Source: Bacteroidota bacterium
GTDB lineage: Bacteria > Bacteroidota > Bacteroidia > AKYH767-A > 2013-40CM-41-45
Reading direction: 5' to 3'
NCBI GenBank assembly: GCA_016711505.1
Contig: JADJSV010000017.1
Coordinates: forward strand, 508,223 to 572,222
DNA: 64,000 bases
The notes under the pieces were generated by a model. It ran no database searches. It saw only the letters and a program-made list of their open reading frames with translations, and was not told where the DNA came from. A program made the position numbers and the translations under genes. Position 1 is the first letter of the stretch; the number at the start of each line of letters is the position of its first letter. This document shows, piece after piece, positions 54,861 through 64,000 of the stretch.

Positions 54861-55030
54861 AGCATGGGCTTTTTATCGTTCATCCAACGCTTTATGAGGG
54901 ATCAATCCGGTGCAATCGCAAATCTCAAATTGCATTTCGGTACCGGCTATGATATAATAAGAGGTATGAGACAAAGCAACCGCTACTATTTTAATTTGAT
55001 ACTTTTAAATTTCAAAATAGAATTAGAAAG

Positions 55031-55059
55031 AATAAGCCCGACACATCCTCGGGCTTATT
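55031..55059 (-). terminator. Intrinsic terminator after the T9SS/YCF48 gene
   Basis: AATAAGCCCGA-cacatcc-TCGGGCTTATT, an 11-bp perfect stem 14 bp beyond the stop at 55073, with T-rich sequence after it on the minus strand. Confidence 0.85.
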
Positions 55060-55072
55060 ACTATTTGAATTA

Positions 55073-57193
55073 TTATTTCCGAATAATGATTGGTTTAGTA
55101 ATCACGTCAAATTGCGAAACAATCTGTGCCAGATAAAATCCATTTCTAACTTCGTCGATACAAATATTATTTTCAAGTGATAATAGTCTTTCGTAGCGTA
55201 AAACTTTGCCACTCATATCTATTAATTTGAAAATTAAATTTCCATTCATTGATTCTTTTAATGTAATTGTCAAATTGTTGGTTGCCGGATTTGGGAAAAT
55301 CAAGACGTTATCATTTATTCTATTTTGAAAAACCGTTGAAGATGTAAGATCGCTCAATCCTCTTTTCCATACCGAATGTGTTTCAGTTGCAGCAAAAACA
55401 GTGTCACCGATTATTAGCAGATCGTTGATCTTATATAAATAGCCGGGTCTGTCATAGCTAATCCAATTCATACCATTGTTAAAGCTTATGAACATATTTC
55501 CATAGTGATTATTAAAACTATTTATACTAATAACTATTGTATCGGATTTCGCCGCAATAGATTGTGCAGAGGGGTTAACAGGTAGTCCATTGTTTAATGT
55601 ATTCCATGTATTCCCTGTATCAGAGCTTATATAAATTCCATTCTCTGTTGACGCTAACAAATCCGTACCTCTTATAATTATTTTTGTAATGTCAATCGCC
55701 GGAGCCATACCTGTATCAGACCTGCTCCAGGTTAATCCACCATCATCAGATTTAAATAAACCTTGTCGGAAACTCGCGCCAAAATAATAACCTCCAAATG
55801 AAATGATAGACTTTAAACTATTTTGGAATCCCGGGAAGCTTGTCCAAGTTGCCCCATTATCCGATGACCTTATCATACCTGCATAATTACCGGCAAATAC
55901 AAGTGAGTCAACAGTAGATACATCGATCACTATAGTGCTATCCATTATGCTATGCAATACCTGCCATGATGCTCCTGAATCACTGCTTTGAAATATTCCC
56001 CGATCACTATTTGTTCCGGCATACATAAATTCACTGTTCGCAGCAATTGATCTTACAAACAAACTTGCATATGCAGGGATGTTAAGTCCGCTTCCGGATG
56101 GTAACCATGTATTTCCATTATCTGTACTCTTATGAATTCCATTTGGACCAACATCCCCACAGTAAATTGCGTTGTTATATTTCAAAAAACAATAAACACG
56201 AACGTTGGCCAATCCAATATTCATTTCCCGCCAGGTTCCTCCGTAATCTGAACTCTTGTAAATGCTGGCTCCCATTGAACTCATGACGTATATATCACTT
56301 CCGGAATTTGTTAATCCCGATAGAAAATATTCCGTTGGAATTTCATATGAACAGGAAGTCCACGTTACTCCATCATCAAGACTTCTATAGATATAGTTTT
56401 TAAGTCTGGTTCCGGAGGTATCTCTGAGAATAGTTAATAGGGTGTCACCGAACGAAACAATATCAGCAGGAAGGAAATTAAAAATTGTCGCTGAAGAATC
56501 CCATGTTTCAGCTTTGTCTGATGATTTAAAAAGTTTCTTGTCATATGTCGTAACTAAAAATTCATTGTCTCTCACTACAAATCCTGTAACGTTGCGGGGA
56601 AATTTATTTTGCCACCATAAAGTATTTACCTGCTTATAAATACCTTCGGATGAAGAAGCATATAATGTATCATCCACAACAAATAATTTATTAAATACCT
56701 CATTTGGTCCCAGGCCAAGGCCGCCTGTAACAAATGTATTTCCTCTGTCAAGTGATTTATCAATGCCGCCTTCATAGGCTATGTATAAAACTCCTTTTAC
56801 TGAAAAAAGCGTTAAATAATTTCTGAAATATGATGTTCTTGTCCACACCGATCCAATTTTTCTGTATAAATTTCCCTGATGTGTTGATGCAAAAACTGTA
56901 TCTCCAATTGCACATACGCTATTAATAGTTCCGGAAAATCCTGATGTATCAGCAATCCAGGTCTCTCCATGGTCTATGCTCATAAATAAAGTTGACACTG
57001 TAGGATAACCCCCGCTTATTATATAGGCACCATTGCCCGCATAAATTGTATCGCCCACAATTGACAGTCCGGTACAGCTACCTCCACCCGGCCCTGAAGT
57101 TTGCATCCATTCAGCTTTTGCAATTCCTGATAAAAACAGAAACGAGGATATAATAATAAGTGAAAAACGATTGATGGAAATTTTGTAAAACAT
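55073..57193 (-). CDS. Secreted YCF48/BNR-propeller protein with T9SS sorting domain
   Basis: The start was set at ATG 57193 (MFYKISINRFSLIIISSFLFLSGIAKAEW, a signal peptide); 50 extra codons in the longest frame are AT-rich and improbable. The mature protein has about 14 propeller-type repeats with 'S-x-D-x-G-x-T/S-W' (MSIDHGETWIAD, KSSDKAETWDSS, KSTDNGNTWLPS, QSSDSGASWQVL, KSDDGGLTWSRS, ISSDTGNTWNTL), likely two beta propellers. The T9SS tail (VLIFPNPATNNLTITLKES…GFYLAQIVSQFDVITKPIII) follows. 706 residues, intact. Confidence 0.88.
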   Translation of the reverse strand: MFYKISINRFSLIIISSFLFLSGIAKAEWMQTSGPGGGSCTGLSIVGDTIYAGNGAYIISGGYPTVSTLFMSIDHGETWIADTSGFSGTINSVCAIGDTVFASTHQGNLYRKIGSVWTRTSYFRNYLTLFSVKGVLYIAYEGGIDKSLDRGNTFVTGGLGLGPNEVFNKLFVVDDTLYASSSEGIYKQVNTLWWQNKFPRNVTGFVVRDNEFLVTTYDKKLFKSSDKAETWDSSATIFNFLPADIVSFGDTLLTILRDTSGTRLKNYIYRSLDDGVTWTSCSYEIPTEYFLSGLTNSGSDIYVMSSMGASIYKSSDYGGTWREMNIGLANVRVYCFLKYNNAIYCGDVGPNGIHKSTDNGNTWLPSGSGLNIPAYASLFVRSIAANSEFMYAGTNSDRGIFQSSDSGASWQVLHSIMDSTIVIDVSTVDSLVFAGNYAGMIRSSDNGATWTSFPGFQNSLKSIISFGGYYFGASFRQGLFKSDDGGLTWSRSDTGMAPAIDITKIIIRGTDLLASTENGIYISSDTGNTWNTLNNGLPVNPSAQSIAAKSDTIVISINSFNNHYGNMFISFNNGMNWISYDRPGYLYKINDLLIIGDTVFAATETHSVWKRGLSDLTSSTVFQNRINDNVLIFPNPATNNLTITLKESMNGNLIFKLIDMSGKVLRYERLLSLENNICIDEVRNGFYLAQIVSQFDVITKPIIIRK

Positions 57194-57339
57194 TTTGTTT
57201 GGGATAAATTTAATACAAGATAACAAAATAAACTTTATAATTTTCCCTTTCGATAAATCCCTCAACTCTATCTGCAATTCCGACGCTCCGATATTTAAAT
57301 ATTCTTCATTATGAACTGCATTTACCAATAGCAACATTT

Positions 57340-57498
57340 TCATTGCACAACCAATTTCTTCATGAAGTTCCCTTCTTCCGAATGAATCGTAATAAAGTAG
57401 AGCCCTGTCGAAAGATCTTCTGAGGTTAATTCAATTGTATTGTTTCCTGAAAAGCTTTGTGAGAATACACAATTACCTGTTAGCTCAAATATCTTAAA
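57340..57498 (-). pseudogene. Orphan T9SS sorting-domain relic
   Basis: A minus-strand frame reading CFKIFELTGNCVFSQSF, SGNNTIELTSEDLSTGLYFITIHS and EEGNFMKKLVVQ, then stop at 57340. This is the last ~50 residues of a T9SS type A domain with no protein before it (a stop lies immediately upstream). It is a remnant of a lost cargo gene. Confidence 0.65.
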
Positions 57499-57597
57499 AC
57501 ACCGTCAACGACATTTCGTCCGTTGAAAAAGAACCAACATCTCATACTTCTGTTCTGCTACAAAATAAATTGTCACACACCATCTTTCGAAAACTAA

Positions 57598-57695
57598 TTA
57601 GTCTAATACTATCAGCCTCCTGATTTGAATCTCATTTCCTACAGAAAGTTTTATAAAATAAACTCCTGAACAATCGAAATCTTTTGTGTCGATAT
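57598..57695 (-). pseudogene. Second orphan T9SS sorting-domain relic
   Basis: The minus-strand frame YIDTKDFDCSGVYFIKLSVGNEIQIRRLIVLD ends in TAA at 57598. It has the sorting-domain pattern (G-V-Y-F-I-K-L … R-R-L-I-V) but no upstream protein. It lies 100 bp from the relic at 57340. Confidence 0.55.
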
Positions 57696-57711
57696 AAGTA
57701 GTAAAATATAA

Positions 57712-57734
57712 AAGCTCGGCGCATTACCGGGCTT
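57712..57734 (-). terminator. Intrinsic terminator after beta-helix gene
   Basis: AAGCcCGG-taatgcg-CCGaGCTT on the minus strand with one mismatch, followed by TTTTATATTTT. It is 40 bp past the stop at 57774. Confidence 0.6.
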
Positions 57735-57773
57735 ATTATCCCCAAATGGCCATGCATTTATTTCTCCTGCAAT

Positions 57774-58936
57774 TTATTGTTTAATTAAGTTCTTTCTTTT
57801 GATATTTTTTCCTGAAATCAGTTGAACGATATGAACTCCATTTGACAATTCTGAAATATCAATTGCTGTTTTCTGTTGTTCAATATTTATTGAGTATTCC
57901 AATTCTCCCAATAGATTAAATATTTTCAGTTCGGAATGAAGGAAATTTTCAGACATTGAAAAAGTAAAGGAGTTAAAAATTGGATTCGGATAAAAAGTAA
58001 AGTCAAATTTGTCAACCGGTTCATTTATTGAAGTAATTAAAAAGCATTGTGTTGTGTCAATTGGCATGAAAGAAATTAGTGCCAAACCAATATTATCATA
58101 TCCATCATAAATATGGCTTGCTATAGTCGCAGAGTCTGTGCTACACCAATAATTATTGGGAATAGTCATGTTATACAATGATACATCATAATATAAATCG
58201 TATTGTATATTATTACAAATCCTGTTGCAATAAATTTCATCAATTTTCCAATGCAACTTTATTCCAATATTATTATTTTCAAAAACGTTATTTGTAATAA
58301 TGTTAGGTCCGTCAGTAGAACCGCATTCCAATCCTATACCATTGGAAACTATTTCACAGTTGAAAATGGAATCATTATCATAAGTCCAAATGCCATTGAC
58401 ACTGTTCGAATCAATGATACAATTTTTTATTATCCCTCTTACAGGAATACGAAGGCCTGTTTGATTATTTGAAATGATACTATGATCAATTCGGATATCC
58501 GACTGATATTTTATTCCATAATTGTTATTTGTGAAAACTGAAGAATCAACATCGCAATAATTAAAATAATCATCTGAAAATAATCCCGCATAATTATACT
58601 CGAATTTCGAATTTTTAATAGTGGTCGATTTGGTATGGAGACATTGTTAAGCGCGTACGTTCCATATCGAAAATTACAATAAGCAAATTGAGAGGGAAGA
58701 CTTAAATGTAAATAAATTTTATCCCAACTGCTTACTGCGGGCGAGGGAGAATTGCTTGTAAATTTAACATTTGGGAATACCACAGTTGTATCAACTACTA
58801 TATATGGGCTATTTGCCAAAGTCCAGGTAGTATTGGTGTAAATTCCGCCACTAACATTCGTTTGTGAAAAAACGAACAGGGACTGAGCACATGTAATGAT
58901 AATCGCTACTAAAGTTTTAATAATTGATTTTTTCAT
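57774..58936 (-). CDS. Secreted parallel beta-helix protein with T9SS domain, split by apparent frameshift
   Basis: ATG 58936 starts a signal peptide (…LFVFSQ) and a beta-helix beginning. The frame turns to nonsense after NNVSIP (about 58630). The neighbouring frame carries on STTIKNSKFEYNYAGLFSDDYFNY, then regular beta-helix turns (SVFTNNNYGIKYQSD, SIISNNQTGLRI, CIIDSNSVNGIWT, NVFENNNIGIKL), then NEPVDKFDFTFYPNPIFNSFTFSM and a T9SS tail. One base added near the AAA at 58629-58631 gives 387 residues. The isolated 185-aa ORF starts with TTG inside the helix. It probably binds or cleaves polysaccharide at the surface; no catalytic residues are recognised. Confidence 0.75.
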
Positions 58937-59464
58937 TTTAAATATTTTTTATTGTTTTTTTTATTTTACCCAAATATATTTTAATGATCCTAAAGCCCTC
59001 GCTCTACTATTTCTTTTTATGATCTTTCCAAACATTGTTCAACACAAAAGCATTTGACGTAAATATATAAATTATTATCAAAACTTACTGAACACTACAT
59101 GGTAAAGTATTGGCTTGTCTTTCTAAAAGTTCGACAAATCTAAATGATTCCGTTATTTCCCTTATAATTTTCAAATTTTTGATCCAACAAATTTCTGAAC
59201 TAACAGTTACTTCTTCAGAATCCTTAGGACACACACAAAAATAACGCTAAAGATCGCCGGTCACATTTCATTCTTCAAAAATTTCAACATACAACTACTT
59301 TCACTAAATTTTCCCTATGCGAAAAAAAAAGGTTACAACTTAATCTTAATATTTATCGAAAATAAAACATACATTTATCTCTCAATACTCCATAGGCTTG
59401 AAATTCTATGAGATTAACCTAAAATATAAAATTTGAAAAATATTTTCGTAAACCTTTAAAACTG
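58937..59464. other. 527-bp divergent intergenic region
   Basis: I see no gene, RNA, repeat or strong hairpin here. It separates the beta-helix gene (minus) from the cargo operon starting at 59465 (plus) and should hold both promoters; no clear motif stands out. Confidence 0.5.
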
Positions 59465-62011
59465 ATGAGAAAAACTCTACCCTTACTACTCATTTGCATA
59501 TTTATCTTCAATTATTCCAGAAGCCAGTCACTTACATCACTTGGCGGTGGAATGACCATGCATGGAAATGTTAGAGTTATGCAATACGATTCGCTTTATA
59601 ACTTACTTTATATAGGCGGCGATTTTAGATCTGTTGATGGAGTACATGCAAATAATATTGCTTGTTGGGATGGCACAACCTGGTTCACCATGAACGGCGG
59701 AATAAATGGCACAGTGCGTTCGATGAAATTAGTCGGTCATGATCTCTATGTCGGAGGTTACTTTCAGACTGCCGGCGGAGTATCAGTAAGTAATATTGCT
59801 AAATGGAATCGAACTTCATGGTTCTCTCCCGGATCGGGCTTACCATATATTATTAATAATCTTGAATTATTTCAGGGCGTTGTTTACGCCACAGGGTATT
59901 TACAAAACGGTTCAATAACTTCCATTTCTGCATATAATGGAACAACATGGAATCAGGGCTTTTCAAGTTTTGATGGTGGAAATATAAATGGAATGCTAGC
60001 AACCGACAGTGCACTTTTAATTTATGGAAACTTTAATAAACTGAATGGTGATACTGCATATAGACTTGTAAGCTTCAATGGAACTAATTTTTATACATAT
60101 CCTTCAAGGTTCTACGGTGTATATTCTCTCGCTTTAAAAGATTCATCAATTTACGTGGCCGGTAATAGTAATTACATTACAAACCATCCTACAATTTGGA
60201 AGAATGGAGTATGGCAAACCGATTCAACAAAATATATGGACCGCCATACCGAAAAATTATTTACATATAACGACACTTTATATTCTGTCTTAGATGTAGG
60301 AGGTATCGGTAGTTATCTCCATATAAAACCCGTGACTAGCGACTCAATCGGAAGTATATTTGCGAAATTCAAGTACGCAACTCAATATTATCAACGTATT
60401 TATTCTGTTGTATCATGTGGTCAGAAACTTTTTTTAGGAAGTGATTTGACACATTTTAATGATACACTTTCTATGGGAGTTTTTTATAAGAATGGATCAT
60501 CATGGGCTACTATTGGCAAAAATTCTTTTCTCAATGAAAGTCAAACGTACAGTTATGCTTTTACAACATGCATGATCAAGGACAGTACAAATGGAGACCT
60601 TATTGCAGGAGGACAATTCTTTTTTGCAGGTGAAAAATACTCGCCATATGTAGCCAGATGGGATGGAAGTTCATGGCATGTAATGGGACAAGGATTAGAC
60701 AAACGGGTCGTTAAGCTGATACATTTTCAAAATGAAATTTATGCAGTGGGTTATTTTCTTAATTCAGGTCCAACGAGATTAAACGGCATTGCGAAATGGA
60801 ATGGAACTGACTGGTTACCCCTTGGAACAGGCGCCAATTCTTTTATCCGCGATGCTTGTATTTTCAGAAATGAGTTATACGTTGGTGGAGATTTTGATAC
60901 TATCAATGGAATAAGAGCACCCTACTGCGCAAAATTTGATGGAACAAATTGGTATCCTGTCGGATCAAACGCACTCGATGCAACTGTATCTTCGCTTGTA
61001 GTTTATAATGACACTCTTATTGCCGGAGCAGATGATCATTTTTTTGTTGGAACCTCATCACTTTCAAAATTTGCACATATTAGTGGATCATTATGGACAT
61101 CGACCGGATTTCCTAATCCTACACTTTATGATCCGGTCACATCAATGCTGGTTTTTAATGGAGAATTATTTGCTTGCATTTCCGGTTACACATCAAGCGC
61201 TACCTCTTCGAAAATATTCAAATTCAGTGGATCTACATGGAGTTCGATTGGAACTATAGGTGCAAATTTCTTAACTCTTTTTGGACAATTATATGATTTT
61301 CACGGTCAGCTTGCAGTTTCATCAATCAATGAAGGTCTTTTTATATATGATGGTGTAAGCTTTAATAAATATTCAACCCTGGGAACATTGTGTATTCTCA
61401 ATGATTCAACAAACGTTGATTATATAGGAGGAATTATTCATGATGTCTATCACGGAAATACTGTGAGAGAGATAAATTCCATCGGGAAACTTGAATTTAC
61501 TCTACCACAGGTAACTTTATCTATGAATGAAGACACGATTTGTGAAAGGCAATATGAATTTTATCATGCTGTATCGAATGATATTTTTGTAAACCTTCAT
61601 TGGCATTTTCCAGGAGGAATGCCGGATACATTATATAACTCCTGGGATCCTATTATACAATATGTGAATCCGGGAAATTATCAAGCGTATCTTGTTGCTA
61701 CAAATCTAATAGGGACTGATACAATTTTCTTTTCTTCTGACCTTACTGTATTACCATGTCTCGTAGGAACAGAAGAAAATTTAAGTTCTCAATTAATGGT
61801 CTACCCGAATCCAACATCGTCATATATAAAAATTAATCACGCAGATAAAATAGACCGTATTGAACTTACAGATCTAACAGGTAAAATTTTATTGAGTATG
61901 AAGTATAACATTGACACAGGACTCGACCTCACAGATTTTCCTGCCGGGGTATACTTACTTAAATGCAGAGGAAATGATTTTTTCCCTACTTATAAAATTT
62001 TCAAACAATGA
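59465..62011 (+). CDS. Secreted beta-propeller-like protein with PKD and T9SS sorting domains
   Basis: 848 residues. Signal peptide 1-21 (…NYSRSQ). Residues 22-660 hold about 12 repeats of the form 'L-Y-V/I-G-G-x-F-x-x-x-x-G-x-x-x-x-x-I-A-x-W-D/N-G-x-x-W' (LYIGGDFRSVDGVHANNIACWDG, LYVGGYFQTAGGV, LIAGGQFFFAGEKY, LYVGGDFDTING), a delta-60/Rax2-like propeller type. A PKD-like domain (WHFPGGMPDTLYNSWDPIIQYVNPGNYQAYLVATNLIG) sits near 690 and a T9SS tail (LMVYPNPTSSYIKINHADKI) at the end. Its stop overlaps the next start by 4 bp. Confidence 0.88.
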   Translation: MRKTLPLLLICIFIFNYSRSQSLTSLGGGMTMHGNVRVMQYDSLYNLLYIGGDFRSVDGVHANNIACWDGTTWFTMNGGINGTVRSMKLVGHDLYVGGYFQTAGGVSVSNIAKWNRTSWFSPGSGLPYIINNLELFQGVVYATGYLQNGSITSISAYNGTTWNQGFSSFDGGNINGMLATDSALLIYGNFNKLNGDTAYRLVSFNGTNFYTYPSRFYGVYSLALKDSSIYVAGNSNYITNHPTIWKNGVWQTDSTKYMDRHTEKLFTYNDTLYSVLDVGGIGSYLHIKPVTSDSIGSIFAKFKYATQYYQRIYSVVSCGQKLFLGSDLTHFNDTLSMGVFYKNGSSWATIGKNSFLNESQTYSYAFTTCMIKDSTNGDLIAGGQFFFAGEKYSPYVARWDGSSWHVMGQGLDKRVVKLIHFQNEIYAVGYFLNSGPTRLNGIAKWNGTDWLPLGTGANSFIRDACIFRNELYVGGDFDTINGIRAPYCAKFDGTNWYPVGSNALDATVSSLVVYNDTLIAGADDHFFVGTSSLSKFAHISGSLWTSTGFPNPTLYDPVTSMLVFNGELFACISGYTSSATSSKIFKFSGSTWSSIGTIGANFLTLFGQLYDFHGQLAVSSINEGLFIYDGVSFNKYSTLGTLCILNDSTNVDYIGGIIHDVYHGNTVREINSIGKLEFTLPQVTLSMNEDTICERQYEFYHAVSNDIFVNLHWHFPGGMPDTLYNSWDPIIQYVNPGNYQAYLVATNLIGTDTIFFSSDLTVLPCLVGTEENLSSQLMVYPNPTSSYIKINHADKIDRIELTDLTGKILLSMKYNIDTGLDLTDFPAGVYLLKCRGNDFFPTYKIFKQ

Positions 62012-63455
62012 AGAAGATCGTTTTCATTCTCCTTTTTATATCTCATTTGTACATCAAGGCGCAAAAAAATGATAATGTATGGATTCTTGGATACCATTTT
62101 TGCGGAGGCTGTCCAGTTTCTGCACTGGACTTTACCTATGGTTTACCTGATACAGTAGGGATTTACAGCGGAGCTGACGGTTTCGCAACTTCATCAATGA
62201 TTAGTGATTCAACAGGATTATTTCAATTTAATACAAATGGTATTTATGTTTGTAATAAGTACGGGCAGGTAATTCCGGGCAGTATTGATTTCAATCTGGA
62301 TGCCGGTGTAACATCAAATGGCTGGACATATTATATGCCCTACTACCAATGTGCTATAACAGTTCCATTTCCGGATCATCCAAATCAATATTATATTTTT
62401 CATTTGTCAGGAAGAAGTTGGGGAATTTTACTCAACCTTGTCGAATGGCTTACAGTACTATCGACATGAGTGCGAATGCCGGTTACGGACAGATGATTCT
62501 TAAAAATCAGACTGCTATCGATGACACTTTGCTCTATTCAACAATGCAGGCAGTAAAGCATGGAAATGGGCGTGATTGGTGGATTGTAGCACACGAATGG
62601 AATAATTCAGGAATGTATGCAGCATTGCTTACGCCGGACAGTGTTACCACCATTGTTCGATCAACCACCGGACCCGAAATAAAAAGAGGAATTTCAGTCG
62701 GGCAAAGTCAGTTTTCACCCGAAGGGAGTAAATATGCAATTGCCTCAAGAGATTCATCGTTACTGCTAATTTACAATTTCGACAGATGCACCGGAGAATT
62801 TATTTTTAATACAGTAATACGACATGTCTACAGCACAAACGGTTTTAATTTTGTTTCATGTGTATTCAGCCCCAACGGTAAATATTTATATGCAAGCGAT
62901 CACATCAATGTATATCAATTCAACACAGACACCATTGACATAGCGGCCTCTGAAAAGATAGTTGGAACTCTCGTTTCTGGCTCTTCATACTTTTTCAAAT
63001 TTTGTAATGCTCCCGATGGAAAAATATATCAATGCTCTTGGGGTAGCGACAATCACCTTAGTGTCATCAATGACCCCAATCAACCCGATACCAGTTGCCA
63101 CTTCGGAGAGAGACAGCTCAAAGTTATGTATATGGAAAATAACCTCCCTGATTTTCCCAACTTCAAGCTAGGCCCAATTCCAGGCTGCGATTCACTGACA
63201 AATTATGTCGACCAAATTAATTTATCTGATGAGAATGTTTTAGTTTACCCCAACCCATCAACAGGCATTTTCAAGTTTACAACTCCGGAAAAAATCAAGA
63301 AGATACTGATCATGAGTAGCGATTTGAAACTTATAAAAACTATTACAGAAAACAATTATGTTGATCTAAAAAACACAGCTGAAGGTTTGTATTTCTATAT
63401 CGTTGCCACCGAAGATAAATTATATAAAGGGAAACTAATTAAACTAAAAGAATAG
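62008..63455 (+). CDS. Secreted WD40-like propeller protein with T9SS domain, split by apparent frameshift
   Basis: ATG 62008 overlaps the previous stop (ATGA). Signal peptide 1-18 (…YIKAQ), then NDNVWILGYHFCGGCPVSALDFTYG, a start typical of T9SS propeller proteins. The frame fails after YYIFHLSG. The next frame continues NFTQPCRMAYSTIDMSANAGYGQMILKNQ, propeller repeats (SQFSPEGSKYAIASRDSSLLLIYNFDR, CVFSPNGKYLYASDHINVYQF) and a T9SS tail (VLVYPNPSTGIFKFTTPEK). One base added around GGGG at 62420-62423 restores 482 residues. Second gene of an operon with 59465. Confidence 0.82.
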
Positions 63456-63571
63456 TAGTTTTCTGCCGGTTAAATGTTAATCAGGTCACAATTTTAATTC
63501 CGAAGTATTTACTCACAATAATATATAAATTTTAAAATACCACCCGTCGAAAGAACGCACCATAAAAATGA

Positions 63572-63834
63572 CTACTTGTTTTCATATCTCCAAACCTTAG
63601 CGACCCCATTGTACGAGTACATAAATAATGTGTCACCATTAAAACTAATTTCATTCTCATTTTTCGTCCGGATACTGAATTTCCAGTGTATCTGCATTCA
63701 GCCAATACCTAAATGATCTCAGGTCTTCCACATAAAATATAGAATCGAGGTCAATTCAAAAGGTTGCGTTTTGCACGAAACGCCGGCGGATCGGTATATT
63801 TCAAAGTGATTTTAAGCTGAAGGATTTTGTTCAT
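63572..63834 (-). pseudogene. Relics of small genes (degenerate)
   Basis: Two broken frames on the minus strand. ATG 63834 gives MNKILQLKITLKYTDPPAFRAKRNLLN and stops; it resembles the start of pRiA4b ORF-3-like proteins. Below it, DLDSIFYVEDLRSFRYWLNADTLEIQYPD, then after a +1 shift NENEISFNGDTLFMYSYNGVAKVWRYENK with stop at 63572, looks like the C terminus of a small beta-rich protein. Neither forms a whole gene, so the region is read as decayed. The remaining bases to 64000 show nothing. Confidence 0.4.
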
Positions 63835-64000
63835 ATTCGTTTTACATTTATCCATGCAATAATAAACAATCAAAGATTAAATTAAGCAATATATTCCAAA
63901 ATAGAACCGACAACGGTAGTATTCACTTTTCTACTTCGGTGTCCCAATCCCTTCCATTGACACTATTGAAATAAGCAATTTCTTTCTAATTTAGGTATTT

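Overview
The window comes from the chromosome of a member of the Bacteroidota, probably a free-living or environmental one. The DNA is AT-rich by eye. About a dozen secreted proteins end in the type IX secretion (T9SS) type A sorting domain (…YPNP…GxY…K). Shine-Dalgarno sequences are mostly not evident. The family set (DUF2238, truncated KdpD, BBP2-type porin, ELWxxDGT repeats, DUF7619, WG repeats) is typical of this phylum. No rRNA or tRNA gene was seen, and none of the T9SS machinery is here, only its cargo.

Layout. 1-10.8 kb is a stress/dormancy block. It holds the start of PEP synthase (cut by the window edge), a broken DUF3300-like surface protein, a 36-aa membrane peptide, a coiled-coil protein with two LGKAEAK repeats, a DUF2238 membrane protein, a tandem universal stress protein (USP), and a four-gene overlapping operon. 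The operon order is USP, cdsA, CDP-alcohol phosphatidyltransferase, then a bacterial eRF1-like (baeRF3/Balon-type) putative ribosome hibernation factor. 11-15.2 kb holds a T9SS protein, two paralogous SRPBCC proteins, a DinB protein and a GlxA/AraC regulator. 15.2-25.5 kb is a complete potassium-import island on the minus strand: an NtrC-type response regulator, two tiny membrane proteins, kdpF, kdpA, kdpB, kdpC, an outer-membrane porin, a stand-alone KdpD sensor and a separate histidine kinase. 25.5-31 kb is accessory, with small genes flanked by attC-like inverted repeats. 31-63.5 kb is dominated by secreted T9SS cargo (propellers, Kelch, LRR, thioredoxin, beta-helix), interrupted by two Y1/HUH single-strand transposase loci with their own palindromic repeats, a FkbM methyltransferase, a TPR adenylate cyclase, a DUF1624 membrane protein and several gene relics.

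How it fits together. Symmetric CRP/FNR-type boxes (TGAY-N4-RTCA) lie upstream of the first USP, of the USP-cdsA-hibernation operon and of the kdp operon. This suggests, as inference, one shared low-oxygen or energy-stress circuit covering USPs, membrane lipid synthesis, ribosome protection and K+ uptake.

Data quality or decay. At least eight genes are split by one-base indels, nearly all at homopolymer runs, while the two halves remain well conserved. In every case the frame-corrected length is a whole number of codons. This is most simply explained by consensus error, or less simply by widespread pseudogenization. It must be kept in mind for every 'short' gene here.
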